64,000 bases of DNA from Nemophila menziesii. Its lineage: Eukaryota; Streptophyta; Magnoliopsida; Boraginales; Hydrophyllaceae. Where the stretch lies: the NCBI GenBank assembly GCA_029959085.1, contig JARWIR010000018.1, forward strand, positions 21,823,001 through 21,887,000, in the 5' to 3' direction. The position numbers and the translations under genes were made by a program. The notes under the pieces are model-generated. The model ran no database searches and had not been told where the DNA came from. It saw only the letters and a program-made list of their open reading frames with translations. This document shows, one piece after another, positions 23,301-35,434 of the stretch; position 1 is the stretch's first letter, and the number at the start of each line of letters is the position of its first letter.

Positions 23301-24486
23301 CTGAAATTTTGAAGATCAATATCCCATGGATAGAGGGTCCTACTGAATACATCTGGACTTATAATAAACATGGGATCTATACTTGTGAATCAGGCTATTC
23401 CTATGTGGTGGATAATTATATACTCCCTCCAAATTTTCCTACTCCTTCTACTTACCCTAATTAGGATATTTTAGCCCTAAGTTGGGCATCTAAAGCTCCT
23501 ACCAGATTCAAATTTTTCTTCTGGAGAGTCATGTTAAATGCCTTATCCACAGAAAAAAATAGATTTGTGAGGAGATGCTCTAGCTTTAATCTTTGTAAAA
23601 TATGTCTAAAAGATGAGGATAATGTTGAACACCTGTTCCTTCACTGTGAATGAGCTAGTAAATTGTGGTGCTTATCTCCTTTACATTGTAGTGTTGATCC
23701 TTCCTCTTTAGCAGGACTTAACAATTGGATAGGGGATTTACTTGATAGAGGCCTAAATAAGAAAGATAAAGCAAAACTTTTACTTACTATTATTGCTTGT
23801 TTACGGTCTATCTGGATTATGCAAAATAAGAAAGTTATTGAAGATTCCCCTATCAATTTTGACAATGGTTTAGCCCTTATGAATTCTACTTGCAGGGATA
23901 TTTTTGTGATGAGGAAGCTATTATGGAGAGTCCCCCATTTAATCCTGTTACTGACACGCCAACTTGGAAGTCATTATCCCCTACCTGGATCACACCTCCC
24001 TAGCATGAAGTCAAGATCAATGTTGATGCCTCCTTTGTTCCTCGTAAAGCTTATTCTGTCGCCGTGGCTCGCAATAGTATAGGAGAAGTAGTTACTAGTT
24101 TTGCCATGTCATCTACTGCTTGTACTAGTTTTGAGGTTGAAGCAAAAGCTCTTCGTAGTGCACTACGTTTTGCTATTGACCAAGTCCCCTCTTGCACCAG
24201 TATAGAAACTGATGCTGAAGCAGTTGTTAATGTCGTACATTCTTCTAGTGTGTCCTGCTCTTGGAAGACCAGGACAATCATGGAGGATATTAGAAGTATG
24301 GCTAAAGCCCACCCCAACATCCAGATTCGTAGGATAAGAAGAACTGCTAACAAGGCTGCAGATTGGATTGTTAAAGCTTTTTCTAGGATGATTTTACCTA
24401 TTAATTTGATTTGTAATTTACCTTATGATCTTGGAACTTTACTTTGTAATTATGGTGGTACTTTTGACACTGCTGGAGTAGGTTAA
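20347..24486 (+). pseudogene. LINE ORF2: endonuclease, reverse transcriptase, zf-RVT, RNase H; broken
   Basis: All ORF2 domains are present in order but in shifting frames. Endonuclease: GTGSPLTVQNLREI, NPQVLGLSETK, GDFNEI (about 20750), RSDHSPMIL (about 21010). Reverse transcriptase about 21700-22500: FRPISC, IIKADIHKAYNRV, SRGLRQGDPLSPYLF, and HHLLFSDDSIFFLRN, where the usual F/YADD is SDDS. zf-RVT about 23470-23650: CKICLKDEDNVEHLFLHC. RNase H about 24010-24410: INVDASFV, EAKALRSAL, ETDAEAV, NKAADWI. Many stops and frameshifts, so not active. The 3' end runs into a short A-rich tail at about 24525. Confidence 0.9.
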
Positions 24487-24539
24487 CTGCTCTAGTATCT
24501 CCCTTTTAATATAAGTTATTTTGCCTAAAAAAAGTACGA

Positions 24540-25050
24540 GAAGATTGAAATACATATTTATATATTATCACATTTTACATTTATAATAATTAATAATCTG
24601 AAATGTACCAAAAATAATATTCGAATTGAAAATTCAGAATTACAAACCAGTCTAAAAAATCATATCGAAAATCAAAAAACTTAGACTTTTATATGTAGTT
24701 TCGATTTCAATCCAGTATTTTCGGAAAAATCAGAAATCAGAATTTCAGAAATCGAAATATTAAAAAGCAATAGCGAAATCATAATATTCTGATCAAAAAT
24801 CAAAAATTTCGAATTTGATTTCCACCCTTAACTGTCATACATGGGTTATTAAGTAAAGGATAATTATTATTTTACTAAATGAGTTTGGAAGTTTTAGGGG
24901 GTAATTTCCAAAGTTCGTCGTAAGGTTTTTATTAAACTTTTTCCATGATATCAAACCTTATCATATACGTTCTTACAAATTCAAAGTTATTCAATATTTT
25001 TATTTTTTGAACCTAACAAAATAATTATGTGAATATAAAGATTCATACCT
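24540..25050. other. AT-rich spacer
   Basis: No gene. It contains runs of 'gaaatc/aaaatc' motifs (24600-24820) resembling those near 17.4-17.6 kb on the other side of the LINE; these may be halves of an older element split by the LINE. Confidence 0.35.
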
Positions 25051-25051
25051 A

Positions 25052-27660
25052 TGCATCAAACGGATAAGTATTGAAGCTGTTAGGACCAAACCGAAAACGG
25101 GGATGATTCCATATTTTAGGGTTATGAATTTGAGTTGGGCTAGGAGTCCAATACTTACCTTCCCCTTCAAGAAAACGAATTAGGACTTCCTATACACTAT
25201 AAATACAACCTCTTATCATTAGAAAATCATCCTTGTCAAAACCTTAAGCCAAGAGGAAGCTGCAACACAAGAGAAAGAGTCTAGAAGGAGCTGAACACCA
25301 TATCATGTCTTCTCCAACCTTTAAATTTGTAATTTCTTTCTTTTCTTTCTCTAGTATGAACTAATTTACTTTTACCTTGAGATTTAGCAGATATGTATGA
25401 ACCCTAGTTTTTCTATTTTGATTTGGGATACTAGGGCATTTAATTGGAATTCATGTTTTATGTTCTGTTTAAGTGTTTTGATTTATTGTCTGTTTTCGTT
25501 GCGGTGCACAACGTATAGGATTACCTTAATAGTAGTCAGATGATCGCCTTATCTGGGTGTCTAATTATTGAAACACCACAAAACGTCTAAATAAGGTTTA
25601 GACCTGACAAATCAACCTAACTAGATAATCATTTGGGTACGTTTTCACCAGTATCACCATGTTTGGAATTGAATTGCTTAGGGCCTTGGTGGCTCTTAAT
25701 TACTGGTGGTCCTTTGTGTGTTCTAAAAAATAATGCAAATGATAATCGAACCACAACCGCAAGTGTACGGTTGTCCCAAGTAGTATGTATGATAAAACAG
25801 ATTCGTTCCAAGGACGGGATGGTTGACTACAATGTTTAGCAAATAATGATGGGTTGCACTTATGAAAGCAAGTAAATAAATTATGTTTGTTTGGTTTTGT
25901 TGATCAAACTACTAAATGAAAAACAAATTATAAATGCAAGTAAAAGCTAAGACGCAAGTAAAATGAGTGAAAACGCAATATGAGAAGTAGTACTTGAGAA
26001 CGCAAGGATCTTCCTAATCTTATTTCCTAACTTATGTTGTTTAAGGGCTAAATTGGTCAATTACAATGGTCGGGATTCTAAATTCCTTATACCCCCGTCA
26101 GGGTGGACTATAAGGCGATCCTAAAGTGTCACTAGTCCCGTCAGGGTAAATATGATCCACCGTTGGATGTTTAAGTTTTATTACCTCATTGGCCCTAGAA
26201 TTAGCTAAGTTCGTCAGAATCAATAGCTTTTATCCTAGATTGAATAATTAATTCTATACCTAAACCCTCCATCAGGATGATCCACACGCCACATATGTGG
26301 AATAGCCTAGATACTAATACCTGTTCTTAGTTCGCGACTCTAAAAACAGTAAATAATCACAAATTATCGAAAAGAGTAATAGACCCAATCTAATTTAATT
26401 TAACTGAAACCCAAATTCAACATTCGTTATTTCATAAAATTAGGATTCACCCATTGTTTGTTCTCAAGCACTATGAAATGCTTAGCTCATATTAAAAAGA
26501 AAAACTAAATTAAAAGAAATGGAATTCATATTGTTTACAAAATTAAAAGATAAGAAAAACCTAATTTCCAGAATCGGATTGACTACGAACGGAGATATAG
26601 ACCCTCTCCAGCTCTTGTAGCTTCTTCTTTCTTCCTTCTGTTGCTTCTCTCTGGTGTTTAATCTTGTGGAATGTGAATTGTGTGAAAAATAGAAGTCCAG
26701 ACCTCCTTTTATAAGCATAAAAACGGATTAGGGCTTGGACCAGAAAATAAAACACTAATTAAATGTCCAAGCCCAAATTCTAAGCCCAAAATCCCGTAAC
26801 TGCTGATACACCTTCACTAAAACGGCTTTTCCCGATGCGTTATGACTCCGATTGACCTCATTCCAGTTTCTAAAGTTCCGTAACTCGATAAGGAATGATT
26901 TCTCTTCAAAGGTCAGCGGCTAAATCATCGCTTAAGCCCCTCGAAATCAGCAATCTATGGCCTGGAAAATGGATTTTCAGCTCTAAAAATAATATCTTCG
27001 GGATTTATCTTCAAGTCTTGACTCTAATTCACGATCTTTGACTTTCTCCTCGGATTCCTCTCCTATCTAACATCTAAAACCTGTAAACTTTTCACTAAAA
27101 TACCAATATTACGCGCAAAAGTTTAATAAATTAAAAATGCTAGAAATAAAAAGGGAATTCCGGATTATTGCATATTTAGTCCAAAAGTCTATCAAATTAA
27201 TTAAATAAACACCAAAAATGATGTCTCCCAAGGGTCGAAAATAAGAACAATTAGGGAGACATCAATTACCCTAGGTTTAGGTTGCCTCATGGTGTGTCTG
27301 TAGTCCCCTTAGTCGCTCTCAAGGTCTAAGGTATGGGAATTCAGAATCCTGATTATTTCATATTACATTATTCACCCTTAGACAATAGAATAACCAAAAC
27401 TAGTGGGGATTACTTGCTAATATCTCGAGCTAAACTCTCATACTATTTGCTTCTCTCTTTTATTTAATTTTCTGTCTTTTAATATATTAGTTTAAATCTT
27501 GAGTTCTTCAAAGCAACAAAAATATCTTTTTGCATATTATTTGTTCTAGTTTCATAATATTTGCACTTGAATATTTGCATAAGTTCTTCTTAACCTTCGT
27601 AGTCTCTGAGGAACGAATTCTACTTATTCATTAAAACTTGCATACGTCTTGTATACTTGC
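25052..27660 (+). mobile_element. 5'-truncated gypsy LTR (plus orientation), split by another LTR
   Basis: From about 25052 ('atgcatcaaacggataagtattgaagctg') the sequence matches, in reverse complement, the solo LTR at 57453-58982 and continues to 25703. It is then interrupted by a nested minus-strand LTR (25704-27264) and resumes at 27265 ('...gttgcctcatggtgtgtctg tagtcccc ttagtcgctctc...') up to about 27660. It has the LTR TATA region 'acactataaatacaacc' near 25196. The first ~420 bp expected at its left are missing. Confidence 0.8.
25704..27264 (-). mobile_element. Solo gypsy LTR nested in an LTR of the same family (1561 bp)
   Basis: It starts TGGTGGTCC and ends GGGAGACATCA, flanked by the perfect 5-bp duplication ATTAC (25699-25703 and 27265-27269). 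Family marks: 'tcgttccaaggac', 'cgggattctaaattcc', minus-strand TATA in 'ttttataagcataaaaacgg' (about 26706), and the terminal block 'aaaatgatgtctccc'. No internal region is present, so it is a solo LTR left by LTR-LTR recombination. Confidence 0.88.
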
Positions 27661-29263
27661 CGATGTATCCCTATTTGTGATGAATTAATATTAGTTGGAG
27701 ACATCATTTTTAGTGTTTTATAAGTCATTCTAGGCGATTTTCTTGAGAAATGCTACACTTTCCTATTTTGAGTATGGATTTAGCAAATTATTGTTTTTAG
27801 AGCATATTTGGGTTAATTATTTATTTAGTGTGAATCTTTAAAGATAATTATGGAGATTAATTAGATCCCAAGTAAAAGACTAAGAAATATGGAAAGAGAT
27901 TAGCATGGAAATTGGAGATAAGGAAAGAAACATGGAAAAGGAAAAGCTGCCATAATCCTGAATTTCACCACCCACGACCACAAATCAGCTTATATCTCAA
28001 AATAGGTGGGGACTTTGGAGAAACGGTCAAGAGAAAAGTTAAAGATCTTTCCGAGACGGTGAATTTCTACTACTCATATGCGTCAAAAAGATAAGAATTG
28101 AAGCTGTTAGGACCAAAATAAAAACGGACCTGATTCCATGTTTTAGGGTTACGAAATTGAGTTGGGCTTGGAGTCCACTACTTACCTTCTCCTTCAAGAA
28201 AACAAATTAGGGTTCCTAAACACCTATAAATACACCCTTATACCTTTGTAAACATGTCCTTGCTCAGTTTCAAGCTTAGTCTTAGTCCTTGCTTGTATTT
28301 TCTCAGTTTTAAATAATAGCTTAGTCTTAAATTTAATATTCATCCTTTGTATCAAGCTATTCATCCAAGATGCAAGCTGGCCTATAGAGGAAGACAAGAA
28401 GAAGAAGTTGGAGAGTGACAAACTCCTCTTCTACATCTCACCTTCTCTATATTTAGGGTAATTAGCTATAGATTTATGCTCAACCATATTTCCAAGCTTT
28501 TATTCTGTAAGTTTTACTTTTTATTGTTGGGTTATTATTTTGTCTACATTCACAATACTATTTGTTATTTTTATTGATTTGAGCTTGGCGTATATTGTTA
28601 TTATGTGTTCTGACTTATTGTTACATCCCTAGATTTGGCCAATCTTAGGATTATTCTTAGTTATTGACAACACCACATAATTATTTAGTTTTGATCCTTT
28701 GCCTAACTAGATAGCCATAAAGGTTTGATTTAATCACCAATCATTACTCAGGTTTCCCTAGTAGTGGAGAGGTTGCTCCTAAACCTAGTAAAGGCTAGGT
28801 AGAATTTAGAATCATGGTTAATATATAATGCTTAATCTGTGACAGGTTAGAATGACAACTTAGTAAAATAGACTCATATTAGTGACCCTAATCTATTAGA
28901 CTTACATTCATATTTATTTATCTGCATTCTTATTTATTATTTCTCATCAGATAGTTATTCATATTATTTTATCTTTTCATATTTAATTCTAAAACATCTA
29001 AATTCATCTACGCTTGTTAAACATAAGTAGATCTCACGGATTAAATCCCTGCGAACGAACTTGACTTATCATTAAAACTTGCAAACGATCTGTGATACTT
29101 GCAGTGAGTTCCGTAGTTCTCAAGGGTGTGTGCTCTTTATTATATCTTTATTTATCTATTATTTTATCACACCTTTGCCCCCACCACTTGCAGAACCGTG
29201 CTAGCCTAGAGTGTTTATTTGCGTTTATTAATCTATTATTTTATAACACCTTAGGCGACACCA
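27661..29263 (+). mobile_element. Gypsy LTR, plus orientation, joined to the preceding one
   Basis: Begins CGATGTATCCC (family start TGATG) with the early block 'ggagacatcatttttagtgtt' and ends TTAGGCGACACCA, the complement of the TGGTGTCGCC start of the 57.5-kb copy. TATA region 'cctataaatacaccc' at about 28222. No target duplication is evident (left flank cttgc, right flank gtgcg). It may have landed in the previous LTR, whose sequence would continue 'agtgcg', or the pair may be a recombinant. Confidence 0.75.
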
Positions 29264-29399
29264 GTGCGTGATAAAATCGTGAGTATTTGTAGGAGTTTTT
29301 AATGGGACGGTAAATCTCCACAAATCAAATGGAAGACCATAAATACACAAAATGAAGAAGGATGACTATACCTTAAAATCTTGGAGTTTGTAATAAAGC

Positions 29400-30230
29400 T
29401 TTCCTAATGAAAACGTTGTGGAAGATTGTGGTAAAAAAATTCTTTGTGGATAAAGTGGGTGCATGGGGAATACTTGAGAAATATTGGCTTTTGGGGTTTG
29501 AAAGTTAAAAAAACATGGATTCTCCATTTCTCAAAAGAAGAAATAGACATATCGGTTGGGCATGAAGGAGTTAAGGTGTTGCACCATTGTTTTTCCATCT
29601 TCAAGGATCAACCCATTGTTAACGAGACGAGACAAGACGAGTTTCTTGCCCTTTATAAATTTCCTTATGATATTTTCCTTCGTCGATCTTTTTAGAAAAT
29701 TTGGGCGAACATTGTGTGGGACTCTTGTGTTATTCGGTAACATGGTATTACTGTATGGATGGCAATACAACAAAGACTTCACACCAAGGATAAAATGAGT
29801 TATATGGAATTGGATCCACTTTGTGAATTATGTGGTGAAATTTTTTAATCTAACAAACACTGTTATGTGAGTCTGGATTTGTTAAAAGTATCTAGGATGA
29901 TATAAAAGGATTGTTGGTATTGTGAAATAGATGAGTACTATACAGAGCCCTCTCAAGTGGCTCAAAAGTTTGATGATCCGAAAAATTAAATGAGAAAGAC
30001 ATGAAAAATTGCATTTGTCGCGACTATATATTATATATGGCAGATGAGAATAGTCTTGTTGTGAAAGGTGAAACACCCTCTAAAAAAAGAATATTAAAAA
30101 AGATTAAATTATATACCTATTCTATTTTATTTGTGTTGTATTTCTATCATACTTTCAAATATGATTGTGGAATTTTATATGTATCTCAAAATAATGAGAC
30201 TAATAAATAAATAATGGCTATGTTAAATTT
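29400..30230 (+). mobile_element. Degenerate LINE-like zf-RVT region (tentative)
   Basis: A plus-strand frame near 29760-29850 reads AIQQRLHTKDKMSY and then ELDPLCELCGEIF. This resembles the zinc-binding region after the reverse transcriptase in plant LINEs. Neighbouring open stretches (29444-29695) lack recognisable domains. Heavily broken. Confidence 0.4.
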
Positions 30231-30573
30231 TCAAAAAACCTAGATAAGTTAGTTTTATATAATGTACAATTTCTTTTATATTTTAATAAAAAAAATTATC
30301 CAACGAAAAGAAAAACTAGTGCCAACTACTACACAAATTCTATATTATTGAATCATATCTTGGTCTAGTCAGGGTATATATATTCTACAAAATATGGGAA
30401 AGTGAAGTTTAACATAGGACAAAAGGAAAGGGTATGGCAAAAATAGTTGTAACAATTGCCAACTCATCATCACTATACTCTCCCTATTGATTGTTTTAAA
30501 ATTGCATGAGATTTATGGATGTTAATGAAAGAAAGACGTACATAAATCCTAAATATCCAACTAAAAATATTTA

Positions 30574-30879
30574 TTGTGGACGTGTGATGCTTCGTTCACT
30601 AAAGAGTGGGAATCTGCTGGCATTGATAACCTTGAACTTGTTCAAGGCATTCTTCATGATTCAGGTCTTCGTTGGCAAATTTACCCGTTTGTTGCCGAAG
30701 TGAAGAACTGGCTTTCGAAATTCAAGGATTGGAAAGTATGTCATATTAACATGAAATTGAATAGAACAGCGGATGGCCTCGCTAAATGCACTAGACGGAA
30801 TATTAATCTGCATCAATGGAATGATTTTACAATCTTAGGCGCCTTTAACTTTTTAGACCAGATGTGTAACTATTGTTAA
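30574..30879 (+). mobile_element. LINE RNase H domain fragment
   Basis: An open frame of 101 codons reads WTCDASFTKEWESAG, ELVQGILHDSG and then HINMKLNRTADGLAKCTRR. This is the plant LINE RNase H (RVT_3) pattern: catalytic Asp in DAS, terminal Asp in NRTADGLAK. No start or upstream domains, so it is a 3' remnant. Confidence 0.7.
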
Positions 30880-30899
30880 CTTGTTTCTTATTTGACAAA

Positions 30900-31610
30900 A
30901 AAAAACTAAAAATATATACAAACTATCTTTGCTATTATATATTAACCAATTTCTAGCTTGTCGAAACACTCAGCAATGCTCTTATTTTCTCCTGACTGAC
31001 ACTGTCATGACCGTGTGTCTCGCTATCTCTGCTAGCTTATCCACCGAAGGTGCCGGGAAATATGCTTGGAACAAAGAATAAAATTAACATAACAAATATT
31101 GAAATTATTTAAGAAACTATAAGAGAAACAATATAATATATAAAAGTAAGATTAATAATTGAAGGTGTCATGTGTCATTTCATTTTGTACATTTGTCACT
31201 TTACTTTGTTATATAATATATATTTTTTACTATGACATGTGTTTTTTATTATCGATTTCCTTAAAAAATTGTAATATAAATATCTGAGATAAATTTTTTC
31301 CAATTAAGATAATACATCATTGATTTTTTTTCTTTATATTTTATTTTATAAATTTTTTAACTTGAATTGTGTTTCCATACATCGGACGTACAAGATCCGA
31401 ACATAATACTATTCACCAAAAGTTACCTGACATGGCAACATCTTCTCTTGCTATTCATACTGCTACATCTTGTGGTATCGATGTTTGACTAATTACGAAA
31501 AAATGGAGGATTTCCAAAACATAATCAAGAAAACTACTTTGTAAAATAGTAGTATGTGATTAAGTCAAGGATATGGCCCTACAAAGTCAAAGTCTTCGCT
31601 TTTGAAATTA
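30900..31610. other. AT-rich spacer
   Basis: No gene or clear repeat recognised; ends at the MITE of family 1. Confidence 0.4.
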
Positions 31611-31623
31611 GATTTTTTTTTAA

Positions 31624-31812
31624 GAGTAATCATATATACCACCCAAAATCATACCACCCAAATGTCACCCAATGACATGGCATGAATTGGTTGGTAAATT
31701 TGTTAATCTATTTATTTTCTTGATTTAATTAACGATTGTTAACCAACCAATTCACACCACGTCATGGGTGACATTTGGGTGATATGATTTTGGGTGGTAT
31801 ATATAATTACTC
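31624..31812. mobile_element. MITE, family 1 (189 bp, 9-bp TSD)
   Basis: Ends GAGTAATCATATATACC and its near complement GGTATATATAATTACTC. Flanks TTTTTTTAA and TTTTGTTAA are a 9-bp duplication with one mismatch. An internal 'caaatgtcaccc' block accounts for the extra length over the 166-bp sister at 4847. Confidence 0.85.
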
Positions 31813-31894
31813 TTTTGTTAAATGAATGATATTTTTAATTATATAGGATAATAATCATTATGTAAAATAGTAGTTTGATGGGGTTATTGCTAAA

Positions 31895-32340
31895 AATTAT
31901 TTGCTCGCATTACATGTGCTAGTGAAGGACGATAGAAACAAAAGAAATTGGTTGAATGCATCAATCAATGATTGCAAGGATATTCTCGCGAACAACCCGG
32001 GTTTTTTGTTTATCCATGGGTTTACAGAAGCAATTTTGAGCGGATTTTATGGCAAAGATAGGTGCGCGTTCAGAAGGTGGTTTGATCACTTATGAGAGCC
32101 GTCCTGAAGGTCTGTGGAAGTATCTTATGAAAGACAAGAGTGACTAGACTACTCTGAATATTATTGTGTACTTTTCCGGGAGTTTAGTAAGTCTTTTAGT
32201 TAGGTTAGGACTTACGGGTCGTGTTACACCTCAGTTGTATGAAAAGATAAAAAGTCATAAGCGCTCTCTTGAAAGATTCTTCACAGAGAGGAAAAATTTT
32301 TGCTTTATTACAGTTCAAATGCTAAATTACCTACCTAGTT
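31895..32340 (+). mobile_element. LINE 3' end: RNase H tail and 3' UTR
   Basis: Reads DCKDILANNPGFLFIHGF, then after a frameshift AKIGARSEGGLITYESRPEG and stop. This resembles LINE RNase H tails at 43.9 kb (MTKLGSTSAEG). The following ~180 bp end in an A-rich stretch (ttcataaaaaaatc), fitting a 3' UTR with tail. Confidence 0.55.
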
Positions 32341-32344
32341 CATA

Positions 32345-33443
32345 AAAAAATCAGGCTTTTTAGTTTATGCTTAAACTTTATAAACTCATCAAGAACTTGT
32401 CATCCATAACTTATACTCTTCAAGATACTAGTATATACATTTCCATAAATCAAAAATAAATTCACAAAACTTGTCATCCTATGATATGAAATTTGTGTAG
32501 AAAAATGCCAACCTTGTTGTGCAACAACATTTCTAGCTTCTCTTTCCTCAACAACATCAACCACCAGTTCTTCAAATTCTCACTCTTTCCCAGCACTATC
32601 TCAACAACTCTTTCTAAGTAGAGTTGATTGTTTTCTTAAGCTAAAATTACACGTGAATTAATGTAAAAATTCTATAGAAGGAAAGGCATTTTCACAATTT
32701 TTACGGTCTCTCTCAAATATGATATATGTACAAAATCATACATAATATCAAAATTAGAAGTCCCACTACCTTATGAATACAAGCTCCAAAATGGAGAATA
32801 TTTAAGGTCTCTGAATACTTTAAAGGAGCTATATATTTGTGATGAACCAAAAACCATATCGAAAAAACAATTCTCTCAAACTATCATTAGCAAATCAATT
32901 CTCTCAAGCTATCATTAGCTTTTTTATTGATCAATAAAAAAATAGTCGTTACGTGGAGCTTATTCTAATAGTGGAGTCAAAGCCAAGATCTTTTTATTGT
33001 TGGGGGAGGGGGAGAAAGAGGATTCATGGAACAACCCGTTTAAATACAAAGATCTGGTTCTTCTTGTGTCTCGTTATGGTGGATATAGAGAGCAGCACGA
33101 CGTACGGTCACTCTTGGAGATGTTTTTTTCTTAGAACAGAGTTTATATTCACAAGCCTTACATATTTATAGTGGTGGTTATGGATTAAAATTAACAGTGA
33201 TGGTGTGATGCCATGAATTGTAGCGGTAATTAGGCTCTTCGCTTGAGATCCTTAGTGATGGTTATGAAGAAGATTGGCAACATTTGATAGTGTTTCCGAT
33301 GGTGTTGCTCATAGATACAATGACATTGCTAATGGAGAAGACTGAATTTGCTAGTTACACCAGTTTACAAATTTTACTAAATCCATTATGCTTCCAAGCG
33401 TTTAGGACATTTGGGGATCACTATGGAATATTTTAATGCACAC
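32345..33443. other. Unassigned AT-rich stretch
   Basis: Contains a repeated 'caattctctcaa(a/g)ctatcattagc' (32871 and 32896). No coding region or complete transposon recognised. Confidence 0.4.
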
Positions 33444-33448
33444 AAAAG

Positions 33449-34077
33449 TGTGGTAAAAACCTCTTTAAAGATCTTAGTTCTGAAAACGTTTTGGTCTAAG
33501 AAAATATACCAAGAAAGTGCAGAAAGATAGAGAACACTAGAAATTTGTCGTGGTTCAGCCAAGAATGACCTACATCCACGTTGAGCTCCAAAAAGAGCAG
33601 CTCAATCACTATAATGCCACGAGGTTACAAGTTTCAGTATTAATCTCAATATTACACCGCACAAATCGAATGAAAAGCTTCTACCAGAAATCTCTAACCC
33701 TAACACTAGGTTTAAGGTTATCTAGTGATGAATCAAGAGGATTCTCACAATTTACAAGAGATATTACCATAAGAGGCTAATCTACCACGATTAGAATGCT
33801 ACAGATAAGATACCAAAGGTTTCTTATGAACTAGGGTTTTTGTTTGAGAGAGAGACGCTTGAGTGTGAAGAGAATGGATTAGTCTGACTTCGGTCAAAGA
33901 CTTTCCCTTTTATATGAGACATTAGACGAGAACGGACCAGGAGCGTTGGATCAAAGCCAAGATCAAGAGTCACAAATGTGCCACGTCACCACGGGTCTAA
34001 TAGAGGGTCAAATAACCTTTGTCTAGGATAACACTTCACTTTAAAATATATATATTGTTAAAGATATATATTCAACA
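33449..34077 (-). mobile_element. Copia-like solo LTR (629 bp, 5-bp TSD)
   Basis: Runs TGTGGTAAAAACC to ATTCAACA (plus strand), flanked by a perfect AAAAG duplication (33444-33448 and 34078-34082). On the minus strand a TATA box (CTCATATAAAAGGG, about 33908-33921) precedes a 'TGGATGTAGGTCATTCTTGG...GAACCACGAC' block that I know from many plant Copia LTRs. No internal region, hence solo. Confidence 0.82.
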
Positions 34078-34082
34078 AAAAG

Positions 34083-35434
34083 TTTCCAAACTAATTACTA
34101 ATTACCTAAATTACCTTTATTAACATTAAAGTTTTCAAAAAGTTACAATTCAAGCCTTGCAAACACAACCTCTTTAACGATTTCTTGATTACAACTCAAA
34201 TACACTAACATTCTACAAACTTACATAATGAACAATTCAATCTTTTCAAACTCAACCTCTTGTTGATGAGAGCATTCTGCTGATTAAAATATGACGATTG
34301 AAGATATAAAAAAGATTATTGAAGAGGATAATTAAATATAATTTGGTAACTGATTTTCCATGATTTAGTTAATGGGTTAAGTGGTTTAATAAACTAGTTG
34401 TGGGAAAAGTGTTAGCTGACAAATGGCTAGATCTCATCCTCACTTTATGTTTGCTCTAAATTAATCTCAGCCCTTCTTTATTTTTTTCTTATGTTCTATT
34501 ATATAAATATATTCACTAGATCCTATTATCAAACCCTAATTCTTGCCGCCGCCTATACATATACACTATACATACAATAGCGTCTCGATAATCTGTAGAA
34601 TAATTCATTTCCTCCCATATTAATCATCTTTTTCTTTATCAAAGAATCATCTCCTCCAACGCCGACCAACACCTCAAAAGTCGTAAGTTGTTGTTATATG
34701 TTGCTTCCTCATCTCCCCTCGACATTAATCACACCCGATCTCACTCGATCTCTTCGGCTGTCATCATCTCCGACCTCTTCTTAATTCACTATTATGTCCC
34801 GTCCTCCACGGTCGTTGCCTTCCAAACCTCCGATCTCCGAGCTAAGTGGGATTTTCTATTTGATCAAATCTCTCTGATCGTTGGTCATCACATTTCAGTT
34901 AAAGGTATGATTTATAAACAAAATTATTATAGATGTGTGGAAATGTTCAATTTATTGTTACATATATTTATATTTATTTATTTATTAGTTCTTCTTTCTT
35001 AGTAGCTTATCTTAATATGTTTTTAAAAGATTTTTTAAAATCTTTTTATTATTGGTTAATTTGCTATTTGATTAGGTATTTTCTAGCTAATTGAGAAAAA
35101 TAACTAAGGAATATTCTTTCAACTTATTTATTGACGACAGATTATTATAAAGAGTAAATACATTAAATGTCTCTTATTAACGGAATTGACATCTTACCTT
35201 TCGATTGTATAAAGTATAAACTTACCCTCTAACTTTTGTTTTTTCGAATCCTTACCCCTGAAAACGGAATCTGTCCACTTACTTTGTTAAGTAGGTATAT
35301 GCCAGGCATGTACGAGATTTTAATAATTTTTAATTTATAAAAAATATTTAAAATTATTTAAAATAAAACCTTTATACTATCTTATATTTATTAATTCAAA
35401 CTCCTATTTTATTAATAATAGAATACCTTATTAC
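34083..35434. other. Unassigned region
   Basis: 34540-34700 has 'aaaccctaattcttgccgccgcc' and an open stretch (34688-35002), which could be a 5' UTR and first exon, but no homology was recognised. The rest is AT-rich. Confidence 0.3.

Noticed and set aside
34688..35002. 104-codon frame as a first exon
   Set aside because: No domain, no downstream exons found; kept only as a note on the region.
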